A DNA stretch of 35,565 nucleotides from a virus: positions 1 to 35,565 of the IMG/VR virus record IMGVR_UViG_3300046787_000082; one strand, 5' to 3'. A program made the position numbers and the translations under genes. Of the stretch, positions 6,148 to 14,535 are shown in pieces. The notes beneath the pieces were generated by a model that had not been told where the DNA came from, did no database searches, and saw only the letters and a program-made list of their open reading frames with translations. Numbering within the stretch: the stretch's first letter is position 1; the number at the start of each line of letters is the position of its first letter.

Positions 6148-8526
6148 TTATCGTGCGAGTGAGTTCTTGAACGGATTTTCAGCGAAGCAAGCGTACACAT
6201 AAGTAACACCGCTTTGGTTGAAGTTGGCATTGTCTGAGCCACGGAACTTAAATCCGTTAGACAAGATGTCAATTTGAGTTCCCCATCCGCCGTTACCTTC
6301 TACTGAAGTTGAGTTTGCAAGCAATTCAGAGTTAGTCAAGACGTTGTAGGTGTTTCGAGCAGTGTCCCACATCATCCATTGGCCTGTTGTGCTAGATGGC
6401 TTGTGGAGAATGAATCGAGGCTTAAAACCTGTGTAGACAAACGTGCCGTCAGTGCTTGAGTTACCTACGTAGCTTCCGAACTTGGAGTAGCCAGCGACTT
6501 CTGCGAACAGGTAGGCGACATAGTTGACACCAGTCGTGTTCACAAACGAACCACTGCCAACTGAGAAAACGCTGCTTGTTGGGGCGGTGTTGTTCCAGAC
6601 ACTTCCAGCAGTTGAGGCATTGGTTAGGTCGAGAAACAACGCATTACCAGCGCCAATAGACTTATGGTAAACACCCCAATCAGCCACTCCACTTCTTGAC
6701 TTGACGATATACATTGATGGGGCAACGCCAAGGCTGTGAGCGATTGTCTGTGCGCCAGCAGCCCCCGTATAGGTCACGATGTCAAAGCCAGCGGATACGC
6801 TTTCTTTCCAAACCCAATCTACATAGTTATACGAAGAACTATCAACCCGAGCAATATTGGTGGAACCAGCGGTAAACGAATATCCACTTGAGTTGAAGGC
6901 AGAAAGGTAGCCATAAATGTCATTCGTAGCTTCAGCGTCTGTATTGCTTGAGTACAGTGTCTTTGAAGCTCCGCGAACAGAGTCAAACAATGCGTGGTCT
7001 ACCGTTACGTTCCGTCCTTTGACCCATACGAAGTCAGGCTGAAAACCTAATCCAGAAACAGGTGTTGCTCCGTTTGCTCCTGTTCGTGCTTTAACATCAA
7101 AATAGGCACTACCTTTAGTGATCGTGCTGTCAGGCAGGTTGAATGTGTTCAGAGCCTTGAAGCCTGTGGGTGGGGTGTAGCTAAATGGGCGTTGACCGAA
7201 GTTGTGGTCAAACGATGTTGAGCCACCAGAGTAAGAAGTTGACGCAATAAAGAACCCAAGGCTTGATGTCAAACTGCTAAATGCAGCATTTGTCCCTGCG
7301 GCTGGATCGCCACTTGCTTGCCATGTTCCGTTCTTGCTAAACCAAACTTTTCCGTTATCAAGGTCAAGAGCGATGCCAACAACATTTCCAGAAGCGATTG
7401 AATCTCCATAAGAACTTGAACTGCCGTTGCTGTATTTGTTGCCGTTGTAAATGTAATACGAATATCCGCTAGATGTGCTTCCAACCAAACCTGCATTTGT
7501 TGTCAAATAGTTTTGTTCAGTACTGCTAGACACACCAATGAAGTTTGCACTGTTTGGTGTTCCGTTGACAGTGATCTCGCAATACCATTTGCCGCTAGTT
7601 GGAGCAATAGTTGCAAATGCGTTTTGGTACTGAGTTGTGGTTGGAGCCACATTTAAGTTTCCGCCAGCAATCGTTGGTTGGTACAGTGTTTTGTTGACAG
7701 GGTTCAACACAGCATAGTTTCCACGACCATTCCCACCATCAGCGTAAGGCGTTGGTGTGTCCAGCATTGAATCGTAGGTCGAGCCAGTAGTCACCGAGAT
7801 GTTGTTCGGTGTCCAGTTGTTGCCGTTACCTGAGCTGTCCTTACCAATGGTGGCTGCGGTGTTGTTGCTGTTGTCAGCGAAGTTCAGATAGAAGCCGTTG
7901 TTGCCGTATGTGCCTGTGTAGCGTTTAGGCTTCCACACGCCTGTGATTGTGTCTGTTTCACCGAAGCTCGATGGTGTTAGGGCTTGACCGTCAATGAAGT
8001 TGATCTCGGTGAGGTAGCCGTCATAAAAATAACCAGAAGCATCATAAGAAGAAATCTCATGTTGAGTAGTAGAATTTATGACGCTTTGTGAATTAAGTGA
8101 TGGATATATAGCCGTTCCAAAAGCGGTTACTCTGGTTCCATTTATATACAAACGCACTCTATCTGTTGATGTCGCATTAGTGGAGTCATAAACAACTACC
8201 ATGTGGAACCATGCGGCAACATCCCTAAAAACTTGAGATGTTGTCAAGTTATTTGTGTTTCCAGATTCAAGTTCTATATAAAGTGTATCCGTATCCCGAA
8301 ACATAATTTGAGAACGCTGACCAGAACCAGGATAAGCATGAAACAAATCTTGAAATGATCCAAGAGACCCGCGCTTAACCCAAGAACTCCATGTCCATGT
8401 AGTTTGGCTACCAGCACTAGCAGGTGTCCGATTCAGATAAGCACTCGCACTAGAGCGCAGACGCACAGAGCGACTAATGGTGTAGTCACCGCCAGAGTTT
8501 CCAAAACCTGTTTGTAAAACACTCAT
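6148..8526 (-). CDS. Large tail fibre / receptor-binding protein with LamG- and SPRY-like domains
   Basis: A 792-aa beta-rich protein. Residues about 20-215 look like a concanavalin/LamG fold (WTWSSWVKRGSLGSFQDLF, WFHMVVVYDST, RVRLYINGTRV). Residues about 310-450 look SPRY-like (GKWYCEITVNG, GIALDLDNGKVWFSKNGTW). The C-terminal 300 residues hold three diverged copies of one unit, beginning near GFQPDFVWVKGR, GVAPSMYIVKSR and GFKPRFILHKPS. The protein ends YACFAENPFKNSLAR, a familiar ending of this fibre type. Such lectin-like modules bind surface sugars or proteins of the host. It is the likely host-range determinant. It starts with TAATG overlap on the shorter fibre gene. Confidence 0.85.
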   Translation of the reverse strand: MSVLQTGFGNSGGDYTISRSVRLRSSASAYLNRTPASAGSQTTWTWSSWVKRGSLGSFQDLFHAYPGSGQRSQIMFRDTDTLYIELESGNTNNLTTSQVFRDVAAWFHMVVVYDSTNATSTDRVRLYINGTRVTAFGTAIYPSLNSQSVINSTTQHEISSYDASGYFYDGYLTEINFIDGQALTPSSFGETDTITGVWKPKRYTGTYGNNGFYLNFADNSNNTAATIGKDSSGNGNNWTPNNISVTTGSTYDSMLDTPTPYADGGNGRGNYAVLNPVNKTLYQPTIAGGNLNVAPTTTQYQNAFATIAPTSGKWYCEITVNGTPNSANFIGVSSSTEQNYLTTNAGLVGSTSSGYSYYIYNGNKYSNGSSSSYGDSIASGNVVGIALDLDNGKVWFSKNGTWQASGDPAAGTNAAFSSLTSSLGFFIASTSYSGGSTSFDHNFGQRPFSYTPPTGFKALNTFNLPDSTITKGSAYFDVKARTGANGATPVSGLGFQPDFVWVKGRNVTVDHALFDSVRGASKTLYSSNTDAEATNDIYGYLSAFNSSGYSFTAGSTNIARVDSSSYNYVDWVWKESVSAGFDIVTYTGAAGAQTIAHSLGVAPSMYIVKSRSGVADWGVYHKSIGAGNALFLDLTNASTAGSVWNNTAPTSSVFSVGSGSFVNTTGVNYVAYLFAEVAGYSKFGSYVGNSSTDGTFVYTGFKPRFILHKPSSTTGQWMMWDTARNTYNVLTNSELLANSTSVEGNGGWGTQIDILSNGFKFRGSDNANFNQSGVTYVYACFAENPFKNSLAR

Positions 8527-9296
8527 TATGAGAAACTCCGTGATACAACAACATAAGCGTTTGTGCCGTTATCAAAATAACTCAGCAAGTAAACACCAGC
8601 AGTCGAGATTGCAGTCAAATCAGTTGAGTTAATTTTAGTTGTTGCAGCAGCGGTAATCGCATAACCACCCGTGTTATCCAACAAAACAAAGCCACTCTGA
8701 CCAGCCGTGTGGTTAGTGAATGTCAATGCCCCTGTGCCTGTTGGAGTGCAAGAGAAGTTGTTAGTCGTGGCTTGGTTGAAAGACAAATCGTTGTCTGTCG
8801 TTACTGTGCCACGCTGAGAAGCCGTAAACGTCTGAGCAACATCTGTCTTGGCTGTGTCAGCGTCATAAGCCTGAACGTCTGTGCCAATCGCCAAACCAAG
8901 GAATGAACGAGCAGCAGAACCGCCAGCGCCCAAGGTTGTCAAATCAGCATCGTAGGCTTGTACGTCTGTACCAATCGCAAGGCCCAAAGCAGTTCTTGCA
9001 TCAGATGCAGTTCCAGAACCAGTACCACCAGCGGTGACAGGCAAAAGGTTAGATGCGCTTGGTAATTGCTCAAAACGAACCGAATCGCCAGCCGTTGTGC
9101 CAGCCGCCAGACCTGTTGCTTTGTAGCCACCAAAAGGGATGTTTGCCGTTGCCGCCGCCGTACCATTACGCAACCAAGTAAGGTTAAAGGCAGTCGCCAT
9201 GTCGTTACGGAAGGTGTTGTTTTCCGTAGACGATACGGTATCACCAGAGGCAAGCGCAGGCCCAGGCAGCGAGTATGTTCCAGATGAGAAAGCCAT
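8526..9296 (-). CDS. Tail fibre protein, 256 aa, probably the adaptor for the larger fibre
   Basis: The N-terminal half carries tail fibre hallmarks: NIPFGGYKATGLAAGT (residues 52-67), then DSVRFEQL and TAGGTGSGTASDARTALGL. A 15-residue unit, GLAIGTDVQAYDADx, occurs twice (residues about 105-119 and 134-148), the usual beta-helical shaft repeat. The C-terminal part (GTGALTFTNHTAGQ and onward) is a beta sandwich-like region. It is translated directly before the 792-aa fibre and probably links it to the tail. Confidence 0.85.
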   Translation of the reverse strand: MAFSSGTYSLPGPALASGDTVSSTENNTFRNDMATAFNLTWLRNGTAAATANIPFGGYKATGLAAGTTAGDSVRFEQLPSASNLLPVTAGGTGSGTASDARTALGLAIGTDVQAYDADLTTLGAGGSAARSFLGLAIGTDVQAYDADTAKTDVAQTFTASQRGTVTTDNDLSFNQATTNNFSCTPTGTGALTFTNHTAGQSGFVLLDNTGGYAITAAATTKINSTDLTAISTAGVYLLSYFDNGTNAYVVVSRSFS

Positions 9297-9305
9297 GATC
9301 TATCC

Positions 9306-9671
9306 TTACTTTAGTTGGTCTAGTTTATACAAAGTTGCGAGGTAAACCCCGACAATTTCATCAATAATGTTGTTCAAAGGCGTGTCTTTTGAGTTCACGA
9401 AATCTCGCGTGTCCTCAATGACTTCCATGTGTCGGCGCAATACCTTGGCTGGCTCACCTTCAGGCGACTTAATTGACGCAATAGCACCAATCTTTTTGCC
9501 TGTGCGACCCATGTAGGCTTCAGAAAACTTGTCAGCCAAGTCAACGATCTCATCGTAAAACGAATTTAAAGCCATGTGTTGAGCATAGCTTGAGGTGTTT
9601 AAATGTGCGCTGTGAGCATAGTCACGGCTCATAAATAAGATGCCTACAAATTCTTGTGCGTCAGTTTTCAT
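9306..9671 (-). CDS. Ferritin/Dps-like helical phage protein (DUF5856-like), 121 aa
   Basis: An all-helical protein with the pattern AHSAHLNTSSYAQHMALNSF (about residues 20-39), followed by EIVDLADKFSEAYMGRTGKK and a last helix IIDEIVGVYLATLYKLDQL. It resembles the DUF5856 proteins of marine and freshwater phages, which have a Dps/ferritin-like helix bundle. The histidines sit where metal ligands would be expected, but I cannot confirm a ferroxidase centre. It lies between ejection-protein and fibre genes. Possible roles are a virion component or iron/oxidative protection in the infected cell. Confidence 0.7.
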   Translation of the reverse strand: MKTDAQEFVGILFMSRDYAHSAHLNTSSYAQHMALNSFYDEIVDLADKFSEAYMGRTGKKIGAIASIKSPEGEPAKVLRRHMEVIEDTRDFVNSKDTPLNNIIDEIVGVYLATLYKLDQLK

Positions 9672-9713
9672 TAAAATTCCTTAATGTGGTTCATTTTATG
9701 CTTTGCGCTTGCC

Positions 9714-11798
9714 TTACTGACCGAGTACACCTGCGGCAGCACCAGCACCACCAAGCACTTTCGCCAAGAACTTCCGTTGCGCTTCATTCAATTCAAGTTT
9801 GGTAGCTGGTATTTCGGCTTTCAACGCCTTGCCTGCGGCAACTTCATTCTTTACTGCGCCCGTAACCGCATTGGTTAGACCAACCGCAATATCAGCGCCA
9901 GGGATGTGAGAAGCAGCCTTGCCAACCAATTTACCCGCTGGAGACTGCATCAAAGAAGCCACTAAAGTGTTTGATGTATTCACAGGCGCAGCGTTTGGAT
10001 GCTTTTCAATGTAGTTAGCCACACGAACCGCAGCCTCGTAGCGTTTCATTTCGCCTGGACTAAAGAACGCTGACATTTTTTCAGTTCCCAACTCACGCAA
10101 CTTTTTAGCAAGCATTTCAGGACGAATAGCTGAATCAGCCGTAATGCCTTCACCAAATGCGGCTCTGCGTAAATCTTCAGCCATCTGCGCTTTGGCTTGG
10201 TCAAATGCAGGGGTGTCGCGTAAAGTATCAGCAAGGCGCTTGACAGAATTTGTGTCTGCCTTAATGACGTACTTTTGAACAAAGTTGTCAGCGATTGCAT
10301 TGCCTTGTTGAACAGCCCCCATTGCAGGGATTTCTTCAAGCATTTTGAAGCGTTCTTTTGCGGCCTTGACCGCAGGGCCAAACACACCACCATCATCGGC
10401 AATGCTCATCACAGAATCTTTTACTGCGTTACGCAAACGACCTAATGCGGCATTGGTTGCAGGGTCATTGCTGACGTTTGCATTGATAACCTTGCCCAAT
10501 TTGTCGGCTTCTTCAACCGTAAACAGCTTGGTTTGCTTTTGACCTTCAAGACCAAACTTTTTAAACTGGTTACGCACACCACTTGGTACTTTGTCGCCAA
10601 ACTCATCCAAGACAGTCATGTAATCGTTGGCAAGACCGCCCATTGGCACTTCTAAGTCTTTGCCAGCAGATTGACGACCAGCCTTGTAAAGTTCAGAAAC
10701 TCGCTTGCTTGCCGCCGCTTCTTGCGTTGCAAGTTCACCCATCAAAACATTTCCGCCAGCATAGGCTTCTTGCGCCTTAGATGCAGGCTTGCCAAAAATG
10801 TCTTGTAAGGTACGGTTTTGCTCTGTCAATCGCTCTTGAATTGCAGGCATAGCGCCACGCAAGTTCTTTTCTTGTGCATATTGAGTTGCGTCACGGGTAA
10901 TCTGACCACGCAAAGGCTGGATGCCCAACAGTTCAAAGTCGTGCTTACGCAACAAAGCCGCAGGGTCGATTTCCTTGCCTTGGCGATACGCTTGACGTAA
11001 TTGGCTACCAACCCAATCAATTGTCTCTTTAGGGATGTTTTCAGGTGCAACGCCTGAATCTTCAAGGTCTTTGACTAATTGCTTTAGACCGTTAGCCGTT
11101 GCACTTTCAGCTTCCAAAGCAGCCGCTTTTGCAGGAACTAACTTTCGCAATCCAGCGCCTAAGACAGAACCAACTGGTTTAGCAGCAACGCCAAACAAAG
11201 CGCCACCAGCGGCTCCAGAACCCATTTCTTCAGGGTTTACAAGACCCGCAGCGGCTCCGCCAGTAACAGCACCACCACCAACACGCAAAGCCGCATTACC
11301 AGCCTTGCCGAGCGTTGTGGCGGCAGGGGCTACATCAAAACCAGCGGAACTAATTGCCTGACCAACACGACCAGCAACAGGCGCATACTTAGCAGCAGCC
11401 ATAAAAGGCTTGGCAATCACACCGCCAACTGGCGCAGTTAAAGCCGCTTCACTAGCAAATTCGCCAGCACCAGCAGACATTGGGTTTGCCACTTGATAAG
11501 GGAAAAACTCGGATTTGAGTTTCTGACGACCTTGAGCAACGTCTTCCTGCAAGGCTTTGCCTGTTTCTTCAGCACCTAAAGCAGACAATCCTTTGCCTGC
11601 CAATTCTTGAAGTGTCAAACCAACCTGACCAGTACCATAACCAAGACCAGCCAAGGCAGATTTAGCCATGCCAGGCGTTTCTAACTTGCCAGCACGAATC
11701 TTTGCAACGTGGTCTTTTAAGATTGGGTCATCAGGCTTAATGTCATCGGGAATGTCCGAGACTGTAATGCCATCTTTGGTTGTGATTGAGTAACCCAT
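9714..11798 (-). CDS. Internal virion (DNA ejection) protein, 694 aa
   Basis: A large Ala/Gly-rich helical protein. The N-terminal 30 residues form a small domain (SITTKDGITVSDIPDDIKPDD) often seen at the start of podophage ejection proteins. Residues about 40-230 contain hydrophobic Gly/Ala stretches that could insert in membranes (GGAVTGGAAAGLVNPEEMGS). The rest is long amphipathic helix. Ejection proteins leave the capsid with the DNA and build a channel across the envelope. Three such genes in a row (this one and the two upstream) match the gp7/gp16/gp20-type trio of P22-like phages in position and composition. No catalytic motif is visible. Confidence 0.8.
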   Translation of the reverse strand: MGYSITTKDGITVSDIPDDIKPDDPILKDHVAKIRAGKLETPGMAKSALAGLGYGTGQVGLTLQELAGKGLSALGAEETGKALQEDVAQGRQKLKSEFFPYQVANPMSAGAGEFASEAALTAPVGGVIAKPFMAAAKYAPVAGRVGQAISSAGFDVAPAATTLGKAGNAALRVGGGAVTGGAAAGLVNPEEMGSGAAGGALFGVAAKPVGSVLGAGLRKLVPAKAAALEAESATANGLKQLVKDLEDSGVAPENIPKETIDWVGSQLRQAYRQGKEIDPAALLRKHDFELLGIQPLRGQITRDATQYAQEKNLRGAMPAIQERLTEQNRTLQDIFGKPASKAQEAYAGGNVLMGELATQEAAASKRVSELYKAGRQSAGKDLEVPMGGLANDYMTVLDEFGDKVPSGVRNQFKKFGLEGQKQTKLFTVEEADKLGKVINANVSNDPATNAALGRLRNAVKDSVMSIADDGGVFGPAVKAAKERFKMLEEIPAMGAVQQGNAIADNFVQKYVIKADTNSVKRLADTLRDTPAFDQAKAQMAEDLRRAAFGEGITADSAIRPEMLAKKLRELGTEKMSAFFSPGEMKRYEAAVRVANYIEKHPNAAPVNTSNTLVASLMQSPAGKLVGKAASHIPGADIAVGLTNAVTGAVKNEVAAGKALKAEIPATKLELNEAQRKFLAKVLGGAGAAAGVLGQ

Positions 11799-11799
11799 A

Positions 11800-12960
11800 T
11801 TAGTAATCCACAGTTACGTTTTGATTTGCAGCGGGAGTTGCTTTCAAAAATGGGTTGCCATCTTTTGCACGACCTAAACCGAATTTGTTTTCCAAATTCT
11901 TCAAGGCTTCCATGTTTGCCTCATAACCTTTAGCTGGGTCAGTTGCAACGGATAACCACATTTGCAGTTCAGCATTAGAGTTCATCTCGGATGCAGTCAT
12001 GCCAGTAGCCTTCTTAATGTCAGCCAACAGCAAAGGTCGAGTCTGAGAAATAATGTCACGGGCTTTTTGATTTTCTGTGCCAGCAACCTGACCAGCCCAT
12101 TGACCAACACCAGTTGTTGCCAACTTAGCAGCAAGGTTAGAACCCCATTTGTTCTGTGTGCTAGGCATACCCATGCCTTGATTCAAAGCGTTGTATTGAC
12201 CAGCCAACACATTCAATGTGTCAGAAAGCGCACCACGACCAGTTCCTTTAGAAGCATTTTCTTGGGCAAACTTAGCAGCCTGTGGCGACCACAAAGAAGA
12301 ACTTGGCGGAACTTGCGAGATTGGGGTGGCAACTGATTCACCATTAGGGCCAAGAATGTTCACAATTCGTTCTGGTGGAGCAGGGCGCAATGATGCAGCA
12401 AAACGCATATTGTCTTGACGATTGCGTTGTTCTCTTTCTTGCGCTTCTCGCTTTTCGTCAGCCCTAATATGCGCTTCAGCAATACGAGCCTGACGACCAG
12501 CCTCAAGTTCAGCACCCTTAACGCCCAACTGAGCAACAGCACCTGTGTCAAGGCCAGGCGCTTTCATCGCCCATGCCAAAGTCTCGTCTGTCGTTGGTTT
12601 AACGCGCAAAGCCTTAGAGTAAGGCGATGGCCCCATTTGAGTCTGTTGTGCTTCAGGCAGCGCAGAACGGTCTTCAACTTGGTAAGTCTGCTCTTTAGGT
12701 GTGCTTTCAAGCCAAGCCTTGTTTTCAGCTTTGCGTTGCTCACCAATGCCTTTGATTTGCTTCTCAATGTCAGCTTCTTCTTTTGCACCCATGTAGCCTT
12801 GTAAGCCTTGGGCAAGATACTGAGTAATGCTAGGCTTTACATACCAGCCAGAAACCATCTGACCTTGTGGCATTTGCGCTGATTCACGCAACTTCTGTGC
12901 AAGTGCCTGCTTTTGGCGCAGGCCGATTATTTCTTCACCATATGGGTCATACGTTGCCAT
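11800..12960 (-). CDS. Internal virion (DNA ejection) protein, 386 aa
   Basis: A Gln/Ala/Glu-rich helical protein with no membrane helix. Residues about 160-200 are a charged coiled coil (RIAEAHIRADEKREAQERE and onward). The C-terminal third holds Gly/Ala-rich helices and a conserved-looking RDIISQTRPLLLADIKKATG block. It starts 14 bases before the end of the preceding ejection gene and stops just before the next one. Composition and place between two other ejection candidates are the evidence. The exact role is not known. Confidence 0.75.
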   Translation of the reverse strand: MATYDPYGEEIIGLRQKQALAQKLRESAQMPQGQMVSGWYVKPSITQYLAQGLQGYMGAKEEADIEKQIKGIGEQRKAENKAWLESTPKEQTYQVEDRSALPEAQQTQMGPSPYSKALRVKPTTDETLAWAMKAPGLDTGAVAQLGVKGAELEAGRQARIAEAHIRADEKREAQEREQRNRQDNMRFAASLRPAPPERIVNILGPNGESVATPISQVPPSSSLWSPQAAKFAQENASKGTGRGALSDTLNVLAGQYNALNQGMGMPSTQNKWGSNLAAKLATTGVGQWAGQVAGTENQKARDIISQTRPLLLADIKKATGMTASEMNSNAELQMWLSVATDPAKGYEANMEALKNLENKFGLGRAKDGNPFLKATPAANQNVTVDY

Positions 12961-14068
12961 ACACCACCTCGTAATTTACAGTTTTAAACCCATTGGCGTG
13001 TTGTGTTACAGCCTGTGGCATCAATTCTTCACATTCGTCAGCCATGACACCAACAAAAGAGCCGTGACCAGCCAAATCTTTGAATTCTTCCTTGTAATCG
13101 AATTTGTAAAGATTCAAGCCATTGTCCAACTTGCCAACTTTGATGATGTTTTCTTTCATCCGTGGGTCTGAGAACAAGCCAGCGACTGCGGCAGGGTTGC
13201 TTGCATAAGCCTTTAAACCAGCGCCAGCCAATGAACTTAAGCCACCCATCAAACCACCTTGAGCAGCTTGTTGAGCGTTATAAACGCCTTGATCGTATTG
13301 ACCTTGCGCCGTAGCAGCACCCAAAAGGTCTGCGCCAGCAACGGTGGACATTTGACCAGGGGATGAAGTGTTAACTTGTGGCTGTTGCGATGATTGCATT
13401 TGCGAACCAGTACGCACAGCGTTTAGCATATTCAAAGGGTTTTGCTGGAGCATTTGAGCCTCTGAAATCTGTTGCTGACGAGTGCCTAAACCTTGGTTGT
13501 AAGTTTGAGATGCACCTTGTAGTCCAGACAGATAGGCTTGGTTTTGGGCTTGACCGTAAACATTTTCACGTTGAGCCGCAGCATCTTCCATCGCAGCGTT
13601 CCAAGCCTCTGAACCACGGGTAATGCCTTGATTTGACAATTGGTTCTCAAGAGAAGCCTGTTGGCGTTGCAAGCGAGGCTCTGCATAACGCATTGCGTTT
13701 TGGTAAGCAGCATCGGTGGCTTGTTGTTGAATCTGTCCAGGCGATTGAAGTGCCTGCATATCTTCAAACGACAAAGGCTTATTCAGCGCCTCTTGAACGT
13801 AACCCAAGCCTTGCTGACCAACATCCTGCAAAGCAGAGTTCATCTGAACGTCTTTGTTGTAAGCTGCTTGCTGGTCAGGAGACAAAGTAACGCGCTGCTC
13901 GTAGCGGTCGTCACCAATTGGGTTGTATGTCACACTTCCATACGGAGTGACCTGATTGACCATATTGGCTTTTTGGGCAAACTTAGCGTTTTCTAAGTTG
14001 CCTGCGGCTGTTGCTTGTGCCGCCGCCGTGTAGTTTGGCGCTGCTGGAGCAGAGTTCTTGCTTCCCAT
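12947..14068 (-). CDS. Internal virion/tail protein with C-terminal S74-like intramolecular chaperone module
   Basis: A 373-aa protein. Residues 1-290 are Gln/Ala-rich and probably helical, typical of ejection proteins. Residues about 299-373 match the start of the peptidase S74 / endosialidase chaperone family: FSDPRMKENI, then GLNLYKFDYKEE and a GVMADECEELMPQAV segment. In that family the catalytic Ser and Lys are five residues apart (SDxxxK); both are present here (S300, K305). The module is shorter than usual, ending right after VNYEVVYGNV. S74 modules usually trimerise fibres and are then cut off. Their use on a Gln-rich internal protein is less common. Confidence 0.8.
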   Translation of the reverse strand: MGSKNSAPAAPNYTAAAQATAAGNLENAKFAQKANMVNQVTPYGSVTYNPIGDDRYEQRVTLSPDQQAAYNKDVQMNSALQDVGQQGLGYVQEALNKPLSFEDMQALQSPGQIQQQATDAAYQNAMRYAEPRLQRQQASLENQLSNQGITRGSEAWNAAMEDAAAQRENVYGQAQNQAYLSGLQGASQTYNQGLGTRQQQISEAQMLQQNPLNMLNAVRTGSQMQSSQQPQVNTSSPGQMSTVAGADLLGAATAQGQYDQGVYNAQQAAQGGLMGGLSSLAGAGLKAYASNPAAVAGLFSDPRMKENIIKVGKLDNGLNLYKFDYKEEFKDLAGHGSFVGVMADECEELMPQAVTQHANGFKTVNYEVVYGNV

Positions 14069-14093
14069 GATGATTTCCTTTAGTCAAATATCA

Positions 14094-14519
14094 TCAGGGT
14101 CGCCTGATAGATAAGAATTTACATTGTTCCCTTGTCATTGTCAAGAAATTTAAGTCACCATCAGGGCATCCATCCTTGATGACAGCTTCTTCAACAAAGC
14201 CAAGGTGCTTATCAAATTTCATTGCGTCTAGATTGCCGCTGCTCACTAAACCAACGACTTTTTTCACCTTCAACTGCTCAAAAGGGTATGAAAAGGCAAA
14301 CCAGAGAAAATCCCTCGTTAGCCACCGCTTACCCTCTCCAGCAACGTGCATACTTATTGTTGCCCCATTGTAATTGTCAAACCCAACTACGGCACACAAA
14401 ACACCATCATCTTCTAGCCCGATATACATCCCGTTATTAGGCGAATATTGGCCTTTTGTCCTCTGACAAAGCCATTGACCCAATTCTTTCTGATTTTCGG
14501 TAACTATTGTTTTTGTCAT
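14094..14519 (-). CDS. GNAT-family N-acetyltransferase-like protein, 141 aa
   Basis: The layout is GNAT-like: a beta strand with VGFDNYNGATISMHVAG, a middle helix with FLWFAFSYPFEQL, then VKKVVGLVSSGNLDAMKFDKHLGFVEEA, which holds the Asn and the helix that usually contact acetyl-CoA. The final strand is LNFLTMTREQCKFL. The ATG at 14519 has no strong ribosome site; a TTG at 14558 would add 13 residues and overlap the tail gene. It sits inside the tail/ejection cluster. The substrate could be a virion protein, a host protein or a small molecule; nothing decides this. Confidence 0.75.
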   Translation of the reverse strand: MTKTIVTENQKELGQWLCQRTKGQYSPNNGMYIGLEDDGVLCAVVGFDNYNGATISMHVAGEGKRWLTRDFLWFAFSYPFEQLKVKKVVGLVSSGNLDAMKFDKHLGFVEEAVIKDGCPDGDLNFLTMTREQCKFLSIRRP

Positions 14520-14535
14520 TTTTGAACAAATAAGA

